31,113 nucleotides of DNA from Pseudomonadota bacterium (GTDB lineage Bacteria > Pseudomonadota > Alphaproteobacteria > Ferrovibrionales > Ferrovibrionaceae): NCBI GenBank assembly GCA_023434425.1, contig JAEYSS010000218.1:1-31113 (forward strand). The letters are read 5' to 3'. The notes below the pieces were generated by a model. The model saw only the letters and a program-made list of their open reading frames with translations, had not been told where the DNA came from and ran no database searches. Below, one piece after another: positions 23,820 through 31,113 of the stretch. The translations under genes were made by a program, and so were the position numbers. Every line of letters starts with the position of its first letter. Position 1 is the first letter of the stretch.

Positions 23820-24563
23820 ATGAGCTTCAGTCGCCAGGAACTGCTGATCGTCACGATTGCCCGTTTGCTGCAGGGCTGCCGCCTGGTGGCCACCGGCGCC
23901 TCGTCGCCGATCCCGGGTGCCGGTGCCTTGCTGGCCCGCGCGCAGTCGAATGGCCGCATGCGCGTCAATGTGCTGGGCAGCGTGCGCAACGACTTCCTCT
24001 GCGACGGCGGCGTCGAACTGTTCGACCTGGCCGGGCAGGGGCGGCTCGATGCGTTTTTCCTCGGTGGCGGCCAGATCGACGGCGAAGCCAATATCAATCT
24101 GGTCGGCGCCGGCGGCCAGTATCCGCAAACTGCCGTGCGCTGGCCCGGTTCGTTCGGTTCGGGCTATCTCTATTATCTGGTGCCGCGGGTAATCCTGTTC
24201 CGCGAGGAGCATACCCGCCGTGTGTTGGTGCCGAAGGTGGATTTCATTTCCTCGGCCGGGCCGAAGAATGACGGCACCTATCGGCCGGGCGGACCCATTG
24301 GTTTGCTGACCAATCTCTGCTGGTTCGCCTTCGACCGCGACAAGCGCCGCTTCCGGCTGGAGAGCGTGCATCCCGGGCATACCGCCGAGGAGGTGCGCGA
24401 CAATACCGGCTTCGATTTCGATTGCCCCGACCATGTGCCATTCACAGCAGCACCGGATGCCACGACGCTTACGCTGCTGCGCACGCGCATCGCCGCCGAG
24501 ATTGCCGAGACCTACCCGCGCTTCGTGGCGCAGGTCTTTCCAGACCTGGCCGCTGCTGGCTGA
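23820..24563 (+). CDS. CoA-transferase-like enzyme, beta subunit, catalytic Glu apparently absent
   Basis: The product has 247 residues; ATG at 23820, two bases after the alpha stop. Typical parts are VATGASSPIPGAGALLARA (about 28-46), FFLGGGQIDGEANINLVG, GSFGSGYLYYLVPRVILF, VPKVDFISSAG and SVHPGHTAEEVRDNTGFDF. In transferases of this fold a glutamate near residue 54 (in an E-x-G motif) forms the CoA thioester. Here the matching strand reads VNVLGS (residues 49-54), with no Glu. IpdB, a ring-opening hydrolase subunit, also lacks it. The protein may therefore not be a true transferase. Its stop abuts the convergent DUF2147 gene with no spacer. Confidence 0.85.
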   Translation: MSFSRQELLIVTIARLLQGCRLVATGASSPIPGAGALLARAQSNGRMRVNVLGSVRNDFLCDGGVELFDLAGQGRLDAFFLGGGQIDGEANINLVGAGGQYPQTAVRWPGSFGSGYLYYLVPRVILFREEHTRRVLVPKVDFISSAGPKNDGTYRPGGPIGLLTNLCWFAFDRDKRRFRLESVHPGHTAEEVRDNTGFDFDCPDHVPFTAAPDATTLTLLRTRIAAEIAETYPRFVAQVFPDLAAAG

Positions 24564-25025
24564 TCAGGGCTGGCGCAGCCAGATCTGCGTACGGCCCAGG
24601 ATCGGCGTACCGATGAAGCCGCGCAGGCGCAGCTTCTGGCCTCCCTCGGTCAGCGCCGCCTTGGCGTTGTAGATTTTGCCGTTCTTCGGGTCGAGCACGC
24701 TCCCGCTCGCCCATTCATTGCGGCCATCGGGCTTCAGGCCCCAGAGGAAGGTCATGCCGATCACCGGCTGGCCCTTGCGCTCGTCCTCGCAGGCTTCGCA
24801 GACAGGGTCCGGCTTTTCGTCCGGTCGGTAGAAAATCTGCAGGATGCGGCCCTGCAACTCGCCATTCGCCTCGGTGATCTCGACGACGCTGCGCGGTGCG
24901 TTGGTTTCGTCGTCGATAGTCTTCCACTTGCCGACCAGCCCACCGTTTGTCTGGGACAGCGCGGCAGCCGGCGCCAGCAACAGGATCAGACCGGCTATAA
25001 TATTATTGCGCAGCTTGCGGACCAT
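24564..25025 (-). CDS. Secreted DUF2147 family protein
   Basis: The product has 153 residues. A signal peptide (basic MVRKLR, hydrophobic 9-22, cleavage near 24) predicts export. The mature domain fits DUF2147 (PF09917), a small beta-barrel-like domain: GLVGKWKTID at the start, then C76 and C79 in VCEACED, GQPVIGMTFLWGLK and DPKNGKIYNAK. The two cysteines are common in the family and may form a disulfide. Function is not known; roles in the envelope or periplasm are assumed. AAGGAGAGG precedes the ATG at 25025 on the minus strand. It is divergent from the FIST gene. Confidence 0.88.
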   Translation of the reverse strand: MVRKLRNNIIAGLILLLAPAAALSQTNGGLVGKWKTIDDETNAPRSVVEITEANGELQGRILQIFYRPDEKPDPVCEACEDERKGQPVIGMTFLWGLKPDGRNEWASGSVLDPKNGKIYNAKAALTEGGQKLRLRGFIGTPILGRTQIWLRQP

Positions 25026-25154
25026 GAGCCTCTCCTTCGACGGAACATTGGCATAATTTCACGGTTTGGCGAATTCTCAGGGGGCGGTGAACTGTTATAG
25101 AGTGACCGGCGGCACAACGACGTTCCGTCGGTCCTGCAGGTTGGGAGACAGGGT

Positions 25155-26249
25155 ATGAGCGAACAAACGACCGGCTCCCGCTTTCGTCTCGGCGTCGGCG
25201 CCGCGGAAGACTGGCGCATGGCTGTGGATGGCAGCCTGCTGCAGCTCATGCCGCTGGCCGACAGCGCCAATGTCGGCTTCGTCTATGTCAGCGACCGCAT
25301 GGCCGATCGCATGCCGCAGATCATGAAGCGGCTCAGCCAGGCCACCGGAATTCCCAACATGATCGGCGCCTGCGGCTACAGCATCGCGGCTGGCGACCGG
25401 GAATATTGCGACGAGCCCGTGGTGGCCTGCCTGGTCGGCACCGTGCCGGAGGGCAGCGCCACCGTGTTCACGCGCCCCACCGAGCGCCCGCAGGGCTGGC
25501 TCGGCGTGGTGCATGCCGATCCGCAGGTGCCGGCGTTGCCCGAACTGATCGAGGATTTCGCCGAAGCCGCCGGCGCCTATCTGGTCGGCGGCCTGCTGGC
25601 GGCACGCGGGCCGCGGCCGCAATGGGCCGGCAAGAGCATCGAAGGCGGCATGTCGGGCATCATGTTCAGCGAGGCGCAGCCGGTGATGACCAGCCTGACG
25701 CAAGGCTGCAGCCAGATCGGCAGCGTGCACGAAATCACGGCGGCCGACGGCAACGTGATCCTCGAACTCGACACCAAGCCGGCCTATGACGTGCTGCGCG
25801 ACAGTTTCGCCGTGCAGTCGCTCACCGACCTGCGCAAGCTCAGTAGCGGCCTGATGGTGGGCCTGCCGATCAGCGGCACGGACCGGCCTGATTATCTGGT
25901 GCGCAACATCATCGGCATCGATCCGCAGGCCGGCGGCATCGCCATCGGCGCGATGGTGGAGGAGGGCGACCAGATTTTCTTCTGCCGCCGCGACATCGAG
26001 TCCGCCGGCCGCGACATGGACCGCATGCTGGCTGAACTCAAGCGGCGCTGCGGCGACCGCACGCCGCGTGGAGCGCTGTGGTATTCCTGCATGGCGCGCT
26101 GCCAGGACCAGTTCGTGCAGTCGCCCAGCGAACTCGCCCGTATTCAGGCGGTGTTCCCCGACCTGCCGCTGGTCGGCATGTATTGCGGCGGCGAGATCGC
26201 CCAGTCGCGGCTCTATGGTTATACCGGCGTGCTGTCGCTGTTCCTTTAA
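25155..26249 (+). CDS. Stand-alone FIST-domain sensory protein
   Basis: The product has 364 residues; ATG at 25155 with GGGAGA at 25143-25148. The whole chain is FIST_N followed by FIST_C: GACGYSIAAGDREY (about 72-85) in the N-terminal part, and ALWYSCMARCQ and MYCGGEIAQSRLYGYTGVLSLF at the C-terminal end. FIST proteins are small-ligand sensors; some (NosP) bind heme and respond to NO. No output domain (kinase, GGDEF, methyl-accepting) is fused, and no signalling gene lies beside it in this window. The 129-base gap to the divergent DUF2147 gene has a TTATAG (25095-25100) but no matching -35. The stop overlaps that of the next gene in TTAA. Confidence 0.85.
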   Translation: MSEQTTGSRFRLGVGAAEDWRMAVDGSLLQLMPLADSANVGFVYVSDRMADRMPQIMKRLSQATGIPNMIGACGYSIAAGDREYCDEPVVACLVGTVPEGSATVFTRPTERPQGWLGVVHADPQVPALPELIEDFAEAAGAYLVGGLLAARGPRPQWAGKSIEGGMSGIMFSEAQPVMTSLTQGCSQIGSVHEITAADGNVILELDTKPAYDVLRDSFAVQSLTDLRKLSSGLMVGLPISGTDRPDYLVRNIIGIDPQAGGIAIGAMVEEGDQIFFCRRDIESAGRDMDRMLAELKRRCGDRTPRGALWYSCMARCQDQFVQSPSELARIQAVFPDLPLVGMYCGGEIAQSRLYGYTGVLSLFL

Positions 26250-27301
26250 GCCTCCAGCACGATCCGCCCCACCACCTGGCCGGCTTTCAGTTTCTCCAGC
26301 GCGGCGGTTGCCTGGTCCAAAGGCGCGGCAGTGATCGGCAGCGGCGGCAGCGCCGTCCGCTGCGCCAGCGCCAGCAATTCCTTCAGCTCGATCAGGCTGC
26401 CGACGTAAGAGCCGCTCACCCGCACGCCTTTCATCACATGCAGGCCGATGGGCAGGGTGGCCGTGCCGCCGAGCAGGCCGACGGTGACCAGATGGCCGGC
26501 CTTGCGCAGGGCGCCATAGGCGAAGTCGAAGCTGGAGGTCGAGCCGGCGAAGTCGATGGCGGCCATCACGCCGCCGGTGGCTTTCAGCAACGCCTTCAAC
26601 GTGCCTTCGGCGCGCGGATCGATCGCCTCTTTCGCGCCGAGTTGCAGCGCCATCTCGCGTTTGGCCGGATCGAGATCGGCCACGACGGGCGCCACGCCGG
26701 TCATGGTTTTGGCCAGCGCCACGGCATTCAGGCCGACGCCGCCGGCACCGACGATGAGCAGGCTGTGCCCGGCCTTGAGAGGCCCGATCTTCTTCAGCGC
26801 CGAATAGGCTGTCAGGCCGGAACAGGCATAGGTGGCGGCCAGCGCCGGATCGAGGCTGCCGATATCGACGAGATATTGCTCGTCCGGCACCAGCACGTGG
26901 CTGGCATAGCCGCCGTCGATGAAGATGCCGATGGACTTCTGCGCACCGCCGCACAGATGTTCGTTGCCGTCGCGGCAGGGCGGGCAGGTACCGCAGCCGA
27001 TCCAGGGAAACACCAGCCTGCGCTGGCCCGTCCTGACCGACTCGACCTCCGGCCCGACCGTCGCCACCGTGCCGGTGATCTCGTGGCCGAGCGTGAGCGG
27101 CAGGGCCGCGCCGCCATTGGCGGCCACCACGCGCTTGCCGCCACCCAGATCGAAGAAGCCTTCCCAGATATGCAGGTCGCTGTGGCAGACGCCGCATTTC
27201 TCGACGCGGACCAGCACCTCGCGTCCCTGGGGTTGCGGCAACGGCTTTTCGGTCAGGGCAAGCGGCTTGCCGAACTCGGCGACCTGATAGCAGCGCAGCA
27301 T
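26246..27301 (-). CDS. Zinc-dependent alcohol dehydrogenase, MDR family
   Basis: The product has 351 residues. The ATG at 27301 has AAGGAGG seven bases upstream on the minus strand; a longer open frame lacks a site. Catalytic zinc ligands are Cys39 (CGVCHSD), His73 (GHE) and Cys160. The structural zinc lobe is Cys103, 106, 109 and 117 with the usual 3-3-8 spacing. The nucleotide loop is GAGGVG (185-190), with Asp in ADLDPAK, which favours NAD(H). It oxidises an alcohol or reduces an aldehyde in the cytoplasm. The insertion ANGGAALPLTLGHE matches a subgroup of bacterial 'alcohol dehydrogenase' proteins. Divergent from the SDR gene. Confidence 0.93.
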   Translation of the reverse strand: MLRCYQVAEFGKPLALTEKPLPQPQGREVLVRVEKCGVCHSDLHIWEGFFDLGGGKRVVAANGGAALPLTLGHEITGTVATVGPEVESVRTGQRRLVFPWIGCGTCPPCRDGNEHLCGGAQKSIGIFIDGGYASHVLVPDEQYLVDIGSLDPALAATYACSGLTAYSALKKIGPLKAGHSLLIVGAGGVGLNAVALAKTMTGVAPVVADLDPAKREMALQLGAKEAIDPRAEGTLKALLKATGGVMAAIDFAGSTSSFDFAYGALRKAGHLVTVGLLGGTATLPIGLHVMKGVRVSGSYVGSLIELKELLALAQRTALPPLPITAAPLDQATAALEKLKAGQVVGRIVLEA

Positions 27302-27342
27302 GGTGGCCTCCTTCTTTTGAACCAAATGGTAGGAAGCGCGGC

Positions 27343-27359
27343 GGGCTGGTGTCCAGCCC
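27343..27359. promoter_or_regulatory. Perfect inverted repeat between divergent adh and SDR genes
   Basis: GGGCTGG (27343-27349), loop TGT and CCAGCCC (27353-27359) form a 7-3-7 dyad in the middle of the 106-base divergent gap. A smaller ACCA-AA-TGGT dyad sits at 27321-27330. Either may be an operator; there is no T-run, so it is not a terminator. Confidence 0.35.
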
Positions 27360-27407
27360 TTAAACCGGTAAACTCCCGTGCGAAACAGGGAATCGCCAGG
27401 AGGGCCA

Positions 27408-28172
27408 ATGCTCAAGCAGATGTTCGATCTTTCGGGACGGGTGGCGCTGATCACCGGCGCCTCGCGCGGCTTCGGGATGGAATTCGCCAAGCTGTTCGCC
27501 GAGGCCGGCGCGCTGGTGATCCTGAACGGCCGTCATCCGGAAACGCTGCAGACCGCCGCCGATGTGGTGCGTCGCCATGGCCTGGTCGACATTGCCGCCT
27601 TCGACGTGGCCGATATCCCGGCCGGCATCTCGGCGATTGCCGCCATCGAGAAGACGCATGGCAGCCTGGATATCCTGGTCAACAATGCCGGCATGAATAT
27701 CCGCAAGCCGCTGACCGAATATCAGCTGGAAGAGTGGCGTCAGGTGCTGGAGGTCGACCTCACTGCGGCCTTCGCGCTGGCGCAGGCCGCCGGGCTGGGG
27801 ATGGCGAAACGCGGCTATGGCCGCATCATCAATATCGGCTCCGTGATGTCGGTCTGGGGCCGCGCCGGCATCCCGGCCTATTCGGCAGCCAAACACGGCA
27901 TCCTGGGCCTGACCAAGTCGATGGCGGCCGAACTGGGCTCGAAGGGCGTCACCTGCAACGCCATCGCGCCGGGTTATTTCGAGACCGAGCTGAATGCCGA
28001 ACTGATGAAGAATGCGGATTTCGTCAAATACGTCACCGACCGCACGCCGCTGCGCCGCTGGGGCAAGCCCGACGAACTGGCGGGTGCTGCGCTGTTCCTC
28101 GCATCGCCGGCGGCATCTTATGTGAACGGCCATCTGCTCACCGTCGATGGCGGCATGACCACCACCATGTAA
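27408..28172 (+). CDS. Short-chain dehydrogenase/reductase (SDR)
   Basis: The product has 254 residues. ATG at 27408 is preceded by AGGAGGG (27399-27404ish), which decides it over an in-frame GTG at 27378. Classical SDR marks are TGASRGFG (16-23), NNAG (92-95), Ser145, Tyr158 and Lys162 (YSAAK) and the C-terminal VDGGMT. Asn40-Gly-Arg after strand 2 suggests NADP(H). Closest in feel to gluconate 5-dehydrogenase / 3-oxoacyl reductase types; substrate not assignable. It leads a + strand run with the P450 and amidase genes. Confidence 0.92.
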   Translation: MLKQMFDLSGRVALITGASRGFGMEFAKLFAEAGALVILNGRHPETLQTAADVVRRHGLVDIAAFDVADIPAGISAIAAIEKTHGSLDILVNNAGMNIRKPLTEYQLEEWRQVLEVDLTAAFALAQAAGLGMAKRGYGRIINIGSVMSVWGRAGIPAYSAAKHGILGLTKSMAAELGSKGVTCNAIAPGYFETELNAELMKNADFVKYVTDRTPLRRWGKPDELAGAALFLASPAASYVNGHLLTVDGGMTTTM

Positions 28173-28182
28173 AGATGGGCGC

Positions 28183-29568
28183 ATGACCGCAGCCAGCAGC
28201 GTGGGATTCATTCCGGCCTTTCCGGCGCGGCACGAACGCCGCCTGCCGCTGCTGCAGCTGCTGAAGACGCTCCGCGAGAATGCCATCGGCACCTATACGC
28301 AGGATGCCTTCGAGCGCGACATCATCGTCTACCGCCTCGGCTTCAAGCGGATGATCCTGGCCAACCATCCGGATCTGATCCGCCATGTCATGCTCGACAA
28401 TGCGGCCAATTACGAACGCGATCCGGTCGGCAAGCGCATGCTGGAGCCCGGCCTGGGCAAGGGGCTGCTGACCAGCGAAGGCGCCGAGTGGAAACGCCAG
28501 CGCCGCATGATGGCGCCGATCTTCCAGCCGCGCCGGCTCGCCGGCTTTGCCGAAATCATGACGGAATATTCCGAGCGTCTGGCGGGCAAGCTGGCCGCGC
28601 TGCCGGCCAGTTGCCATGTCGACATGGCCGAGCAGATGATGCTGCTGACGCTGGATATCATCGCACGCACCATGTTCGGCTCGGATGATGGCACGGATGT
28701 GTCCGCCGTGGGCGAGGCGATGGACCGCTATCAGGCGACGGTGCGCCCGAATATCCCCGACCTGATCGGTTTGCCGCGCTGGGTACCGCGCCCTGACGCC
28801 GCCGAAGGCCGGCGCGCGCTGGCCGAGATGGATGCGATCATCAATGGCCTGATCCAGCGCCGCCGCGAGCGCGCCGCGCAGGCCGGTGGCGAGCTCGGGG
28901 CCGACTTGCTGGGCCTGCTGCTGGCGGCACGGGATGACGAGACTGGCGCGGTGCTGGATGACCGCGAAGTGCGTGACCAGATGGCGACCTTCTTCCTCGC
29001 CGGCCATGAAACCACCGCCACGGCTTTGGCCTGGACCTGGTATCTGCTCAGCCATGCCCCGGATGTGGAGCGCAAGCTTCATGCGGAAATTGACACTGTG
29101 CTGGCCGGTCGCGCCGCCACCTACGCAGATTACGACCGCCTGACCTATACCCGGATGGTGCTGGAAGAGGCGATGCGACTCTATCCGCCGGCACATACCA
29201 CGGCGCGGCAGGCGATTGCCGACGACCGCTCCGGCGACATCGCCATTCCGGCCGGCACGATGGTGATCGTTTCGCCGTACCTTATGCAGCGTCACCGGCT
29301 TTACTGGCAGAACCCGGATGCTTTCGATCCGGAGAATTTCGCGCCGGAGAAAGCCCCGCAGCGCCGGCGTTATACCTATCTGCCCTTCGGCGCCGGGCCG
29401 CGCATCTGCATCGGCCAGGGCTTTGCCATGATCGAGGCCGTGCTGATTCTGGCCACCCTGGCACAGAAGCTGCGTGCCCGCCTCGTGCCCGGCGCGAAAG
29501 TGACGCCGGTGGCGAAAATCACGCTGCGGCCGTCGCCGGGCCTGCCGATGACGATTGAGCCGCGCTGA
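28183..29568 (+). CDS. Cytochrome P450
   Basis: The product has 461 residues; ATG at 28183, 10 bases after the SDR stop. It has an I-helix AGHETTATAL, a K-helix E-x-x-R in LEEAMRLYPP, an aromatic segment with DPENF, and a heme loop PFGAGPRICIGQGFA with ligand Cys409. The pattern is that of the CYP4/CYP102-like class (FGxGxRxCIG and LYPP) rather than short actinobacterial class I P450s. No membrane anchor is obvious, so it is probably soluble. It would hydroxylate a hydrophobic substrate using electrons from a ferredoxin system not coded here. Confidence 0.95.
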   Translation: MTAASSVGFIPAFPARHERRLPLLQLLKTLRENAIGTYTQDAFERDIIVYRLGFKRMILANHPDLIRHVMLDNAANYERDPVGKRMLEPGLGKGLLTSEGAEWKRQRRMMAPIFQPRRLAGFAEIMTEYSERLAGKLAALPASCHVDMAEQMMLLTLDIIARTMFGSDDGTDVSAVGEAMDRYQATVRPNIPDLIGLPRWVPRPDAAEGRRALAEMDAIINGLIQRRRERAAQAGGELGADLLGLLLAARDDETGAVLDDREVRDQMATFFLAGHETTATALAWTWYLLSHAPDVERKLHAEIDTVLAGRAATYADYDRLTYTRMVLEEAMRLYPPAHTTARQAIADDRSGDIAIPAGTMVIVSPYLMQRHRLYWQNPDAFDPENFAPEKAPQRRRYTYLPFGAGPRICIGQGFAMIEAVLILATLAQKLRARLVPGAKVTPVAKITLRPSPGLPMTIEPR

Positions 29569-29583
29569 CAGAAGGATACAGGA

Positions 29584-30984
29584 ATGAGCGAAGACCTCTG
29601 CTATATGCCGGCCGCCGATCTGGCGGTCGCCTATCGCGCCGGCAAGCTGTCGCCGGTCGAGGTGACGCAGGCCTTGCTGACGCGCATCGCCGTAATCAAC
29701 CCGAAGGTCAACGCCTACAATCTGGTGGACGAAGAGTCGGCCCTGCGCGATGCCCGGGCATCGGAGGCGCGCTGGAAGGCGGGCAAACCGCTCAGTGCCA
29801 TCGACGGCGTGCCGGCCTCGATCAAGGACATCATCCTGACCAGGGGCTGGCCGACATTGCGCGGCTCGAAGACCGTCGATCCGAAGCAGGATTGGGCCGA
29901 GGATGCGCCGGTGACCGCGCGCCTGCGCGAAGCCGGCTGCGTGATTCTGGGCAAGACCACCTCGCCGGAATTCGGCTGGAAGGGCGTCACGGACTCGCCG
30001 CTCACCGGCATCACGCGCAACCCCTGGAATACCGACCTCACGCCGGGCGGTTCATCGGGTGGGGCCTCGGCGCAGGTGGCTGCGGGGCTGGGTCAGCTCG
30101 CGGTCGGCACCGACGGCGGCGGTTCGATCCGCATTCCGGCGGGCTTTACCGGCATCGCCGGGCTGAAACCCAGTTTCGGCCGTGTGCCGGCGGCACCCCT
30201 GAGCCCGTTCGGCACGGTGGCGCATCTCGGGCCGATGACCAAGACCGTGCGCGATGCGGCGCTGATGCTGCGCGAGATGGCACGGCCCGATGCGCGCGAC
30301 TGGTTCGCGCTGCCGTATCAGGATGTCGATTACGCATCAAAGCTCAACGAGGGCGTGAAGGGACTGAAGATCGCCTACAGCCCGACGCTTGGCTTCGCCA
30401 AAGTCGATCCTGAGATATTGGCCGCCGTCGATGTGGCGGCGAAGCAGTTCGCAGCTTTGGGCGCGACCGTCGAGCAGGTCGATCCCGGCTTTGCCGACCC
30501 CATCGAAATCTTCCACGCCCACTGGTTCATGGGCGCTTTCAACGCGCTGATGGCGCTGCCGAAGGAAAAATTCGCACTGCTCGATCCGGGGCTGGCGAAA
30601 ACCTTCGAGCGCGGCGCCGCGATCACCACCCGGCAGTATATGGAGGCGGTGAATGCGCGCGGCAAACTCGGCGTGCAGATGCGGCAATTTCATGAAACAT
30701 ACGACCTGCTGCTGACCCCGAGCCTGGCGGTGCTGCCCTTCACCGCCGGCCGTGTCGCGCCGGAAAATATGGGTGATGCCTACTGGACGCAGTGGACGCC
30801 CTTCACCTATCCCTTCAACCTGACGCAGCAGCCCGGCCTTTCGATCCCCTGCGGTGTCTCGAAATCGGGTCTGCCGATTTCGCTGCAGCTGGTCGGCCCG
30901 ATGCATGGCGATGCCCTGGTGCTGCGCGCCGGCGCTGCCTATGAGGCAGCGACCGATTGGCATAAGGCGAGACCGAAGCTGTGA
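29584..30984 (+). CDS. Amidase-signature family hydrolase
   Basis: The product has 466 residues; ATG at 29584, 15 bases after the P450 stop, with AAGGA at 29572-29576. The Ser-cisSer-Lys triad is visible: Lys81 (SIKDI), Ser157 (GGSSGG) and nucleophile Ser181 (DGGGSIRIP). The 24-residue distance between the serines equals that in FAAH. It hydrolyses an amide to acid and ammonia or amine. It could also resemble a GatA-like chain, but no gatB or gatC is adjacent and length and start fit free amidases. Its stop overlaps the next start in GTGA. Confidence 0.93.
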   Translation: MSEDLCYMPAADLAVAYRAGKLSPVEVTQALLTRIAVINPKVNAYNLVDEESALRDARASEARWKAGKPLSAIDGVPASIKDIILTRGWPTLRGSKTVDPKQDWAEDAPVTARLREAGCVILGKTTSPEFGWKGVTDSPLTGITRNPWNTDLTPGGSSGGASAQVAAGLGQLAVGTDGGGSIRIPAGFTGIAGLKPSFGRVPAAPLSPFGTVAHLGPMTKTVRDAALMLREMARPDARDWFALPYQDVDYASKLNEGVKGLKIAYSPTLGFAKVDPEILAAVDVAAKQFAALGATVEQVDPGFADPIEIFHAHWFMGAFNALMALPKEKFALLDPGLAKTFERGAAITTRQYMEAVNARGKLGVQMRQFHETYDLLLTPSLAVLPFTAGRVAPENMGDAYWTQWTPFTYPFNLTQQPGLSIPCGVSKSGLPISLQLVGPMHGDALVLRAGAAYEAATDWHKARPKL

Positions 30985-31113
30985 CGCAGGCCGCCGCGCT
31001 CCTGACCGTTGGGGAAATGGCCGCCGCCGATCGCGCGGCGGTCAGTCGCGGCGTGCCGAGCCTCGATCTGATGGAAGCAGCCGGCGCCGCTGTCGCGCGC
31101 ATGGTGCAGCGGC
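30981..31113 (+). CDS. NAD(P)H-hydrate epimerase/dehydratase, N-terminal fragment (3' partial)
   Basis: GTG at 30981 overlaps the amidase stop (GTGA). The 44 visible residues read LLTVGEMAAADRAAVSRGVPS and then LDLMEAAGAAVARMV, the typical start of a YjeF_N (NnrE) domain. This enzyme repairs hydrated NAD(P)H by epimerisation, and in most proteobacteria it is fused to the ADP/ATP-dependent dehydratase NnrD. The window edge cuts the gene, so the dehydratase domain cannot be checked. Confidence 0.8.
   Translation, partial: MTQAAALLTVGEMAAADRAAVSRGVPSLDLMEAAGAAVARMVQR

Noticed and set aside
26249..28186. Long + strand open frame (from 26078) running antisense to the alcohol dehydrogenase and into the SDR gene
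   Set aside because: It is the antisense of a zinc dehydrogenase with intact metal ligands, then an out-of-frame reading of the SDR.
1..31113. CRISPR arrays, insertion sequences, attachment sites or prophage genes
   Set aside because: No regularly spaced repeats, transposase, integrase or phage structural gene was seen; the tRNA-His 3' end is not duplicated nearby as far as I can read.

Overview
This GC-rich window (roughly 60-65% G+C by eye) is densely coded, with short gaps, frequent 1-4 base start/stop overlaps and some GTG/TTG starts. It looks like chromosomal DNA of an alphaproteobacterium, possibly a Rhodospirillales-type soil or water organism. That placement is inferred from gene families and style, because no rRNA or marker gene is present. 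I see no insertion sequence, phage gene, CRISPR array or plasmid function.

Region 1 (1-11399, all +) reads as one long catabolic operon. In order it holds the 3' part of a 6-hydroxynicotinate-reductase-like iron-sulfur protein, an ApbE-superfamily UPF0280 protein, an AA_synth/DUF1185 protein and a branched-chain-amino-acid-type ABC importer. The importer consists of a binding protein, a fused LivH-LivM permease, LivG and LivF, with a terminator-like hairpin after the binding protein. Two hydantoinase/oxoprolinase subunits, HyuA and HyuB, end the run. Together these suggest uptake of a small N-heterocycle or cyclic amide, its reduction, and ATP-dependent opening of the resulting lactam.

Region 2 (11416-12980) holds an unassigned Rossmann/methyltransferase-like protein, a convergent small membrane-anchored coiled-coil protein, and tRNA-His(GTG) with a good sigma-70 promoter and a strong terminator.

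Region 3 (12991-18576) is a divergent pair: an acyl-CoA synthetase (-) and trifunctional PutA (+). Their shared 162-bp gap carries three copies of GGTTGCGCC, a good candidate for the autoregulatory PutA operator.

Region 4 (18756-24563) encodes an Fe(III)/phosphonate-type ABC importer (binding protein with a C-terminal extension, two-domain permease, ATPase). A two-subunit family I CoA-transferase-like enzyme follows; its beta subunit seems to lack the catalytic glutamate.

Region 5 (24564-31113) holds a secreted DUF2147 protein (-), a stand-alone FIST sensory protein (+), a zinc alcohol dehydrogenase (-), then a + strand run of SDR oxidoreductase, cytochrome P450, amidase-signature hydrolase and the first codons of a YjeF-type NAD(P)H-hydrate repair enzyme cut by the window edge. 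No gene-free stretch exceeds about 180 bases.
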